A stretch of 64,000 bases of DNA from Tupaia tana (Eukaryota; Chordata; Mammalia; Scandentia; Tupaiidae), in contig JAKSZU010000008.1 in assembly GCA_026018925.1 (NCBI GenBank), positions 7,864,415 through 7,928,414 on the forward strand, in the 5' to 3' direction. The notes below the pieces were generated by a model that saw only the letters and a program-made list of their open reading frames with translations, made no database searches and was not told the origin of the DNA. Shown here piece by piece: positions 63,721 to 64,000 of the stretch. Position 1 is the stretch's first letter, and each line of letters starts with the position of its first letter. A program made the position numbers and the translations under genes.

Positions 63721-64000
63721 GGATGAATGTGCAGAAGAGCTTGCCTGGGGAGGCAGGTTGGCCTGGAGCGCTCTCTGGGGATGCTTCTCTGCTTCCAGTT
63801 TAAGCAGGGCCCAGGTCTGGGGTGTGCGTGCGTGTGTGTGCACGCGCGTGTGTGTCTCGAGAGGGCGACTTTGGAGACCAGTCACATATCAGAGAATGGG
63901 CCCGATACTGAACCCAGAAGTATGTTCGGTTAGTAGCCCTGCAGGCCACCTTCTCCAAGCCCTCACTGCACCGAAGAGGAGCCCGAAGCCTGGGCGAGTA
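63721..64000. other. RGS20 intron 1, window end
   Basis: Includes a short GTGTGCGTGCGTGTGTG run at 63820-63853. No exon recognised. Confidence 0.5.

Larger units (their letters stand above)
48664..64000 (+). other. RGS20: RGS20 locus, exon 1 and start of intron 1
   Basis: Only the first coding exon is recognised. The proline-rich second coding part, the Cys-string segment and the RGS domain were looked for and not found, so everything downstream to the window's end is read as intron 1. Confidence 0.75.

Overview
The window is nuclear DNA of a placental mammal. It shows spliced exons with GT/AG borders, a CpG island, LINE-1 and MaLR LTR fragments, a processed ribosomal-protein pseudogene and a very high density of tRNA-derived SINEs (about 95 insertions in 64 kb). 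There are no Alu, B1/B2, CAN, BovB or armadillo-type SINEs, so the animal belongs to a lineage with its own SINE families. I could not name the species. Positions 1-30,000 and about 48,600 onward show the gene order ATP6V1H (minus strand) then RGS20 (plus strand), which matches human 8q11.2 as I know it.

Region 1 (1-29.5 kb) is the 5' half of ATP6V1H, read right to left. Five consecutive coding exons are present: 27502-27614 (start codon), 17563-17665, 14661-14750, 9044-9157 and 2764-2868. They encode residues 1-175 of V-ATPase subunit H with no break in frame. The remaining exons lie below position 1. The promoter is a CpG island (about 28.69-29.64 kb) with two E-boxes of the CLEAR (TFEB/TFE3) type and neighbouring ETS-type sites. 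A 47-bp tandem triplication lies where a non-coding first exon probably ends.

Region 2 (29.6-48.6 kb) is intergenic: stacked SINEs, three or four MaLR-type LTR relics, old and middle-aged LINE-1 3' ends, and an RPL23 retropseudogene at 47.2-47.7 kb.

Region 3 (48.66 kb to the end) opens with the first coding exon of the long RGS20 isoform (55 codons, 48664-48828). What follows appears to be its first intron. No second RGS20 exon was found.

The mobile-element names used here are working names. tSINE-L (about 250 bp) has a tRNA-like head with intact Pol III A and B boxes, a CpG-rich body and a tail ending CTATAGCAAAAACCTCTCC plus A's. tSINE-S (about 150-200 bp) has the same head, lacks the body and has an AAATTAAATAAAT tail. 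tSINE-C (about 220 bp) is a second tRNA-like family whose 3' end reads GGAAGAAATAAATAAA. Three copies of a roughly 80-bp palindromic MITE and one 145-bp MITE are also present. Many SINEs have clear target-site duplications (TSDs) and several are nested, so the order of events can be read. No bacterial, CRISPR or plasmid-like system is present. The points of most interest are the CLEAR-type promoter, the duplicated candidate splice donor, the SINE families with their transitional forms, and the MITE family.
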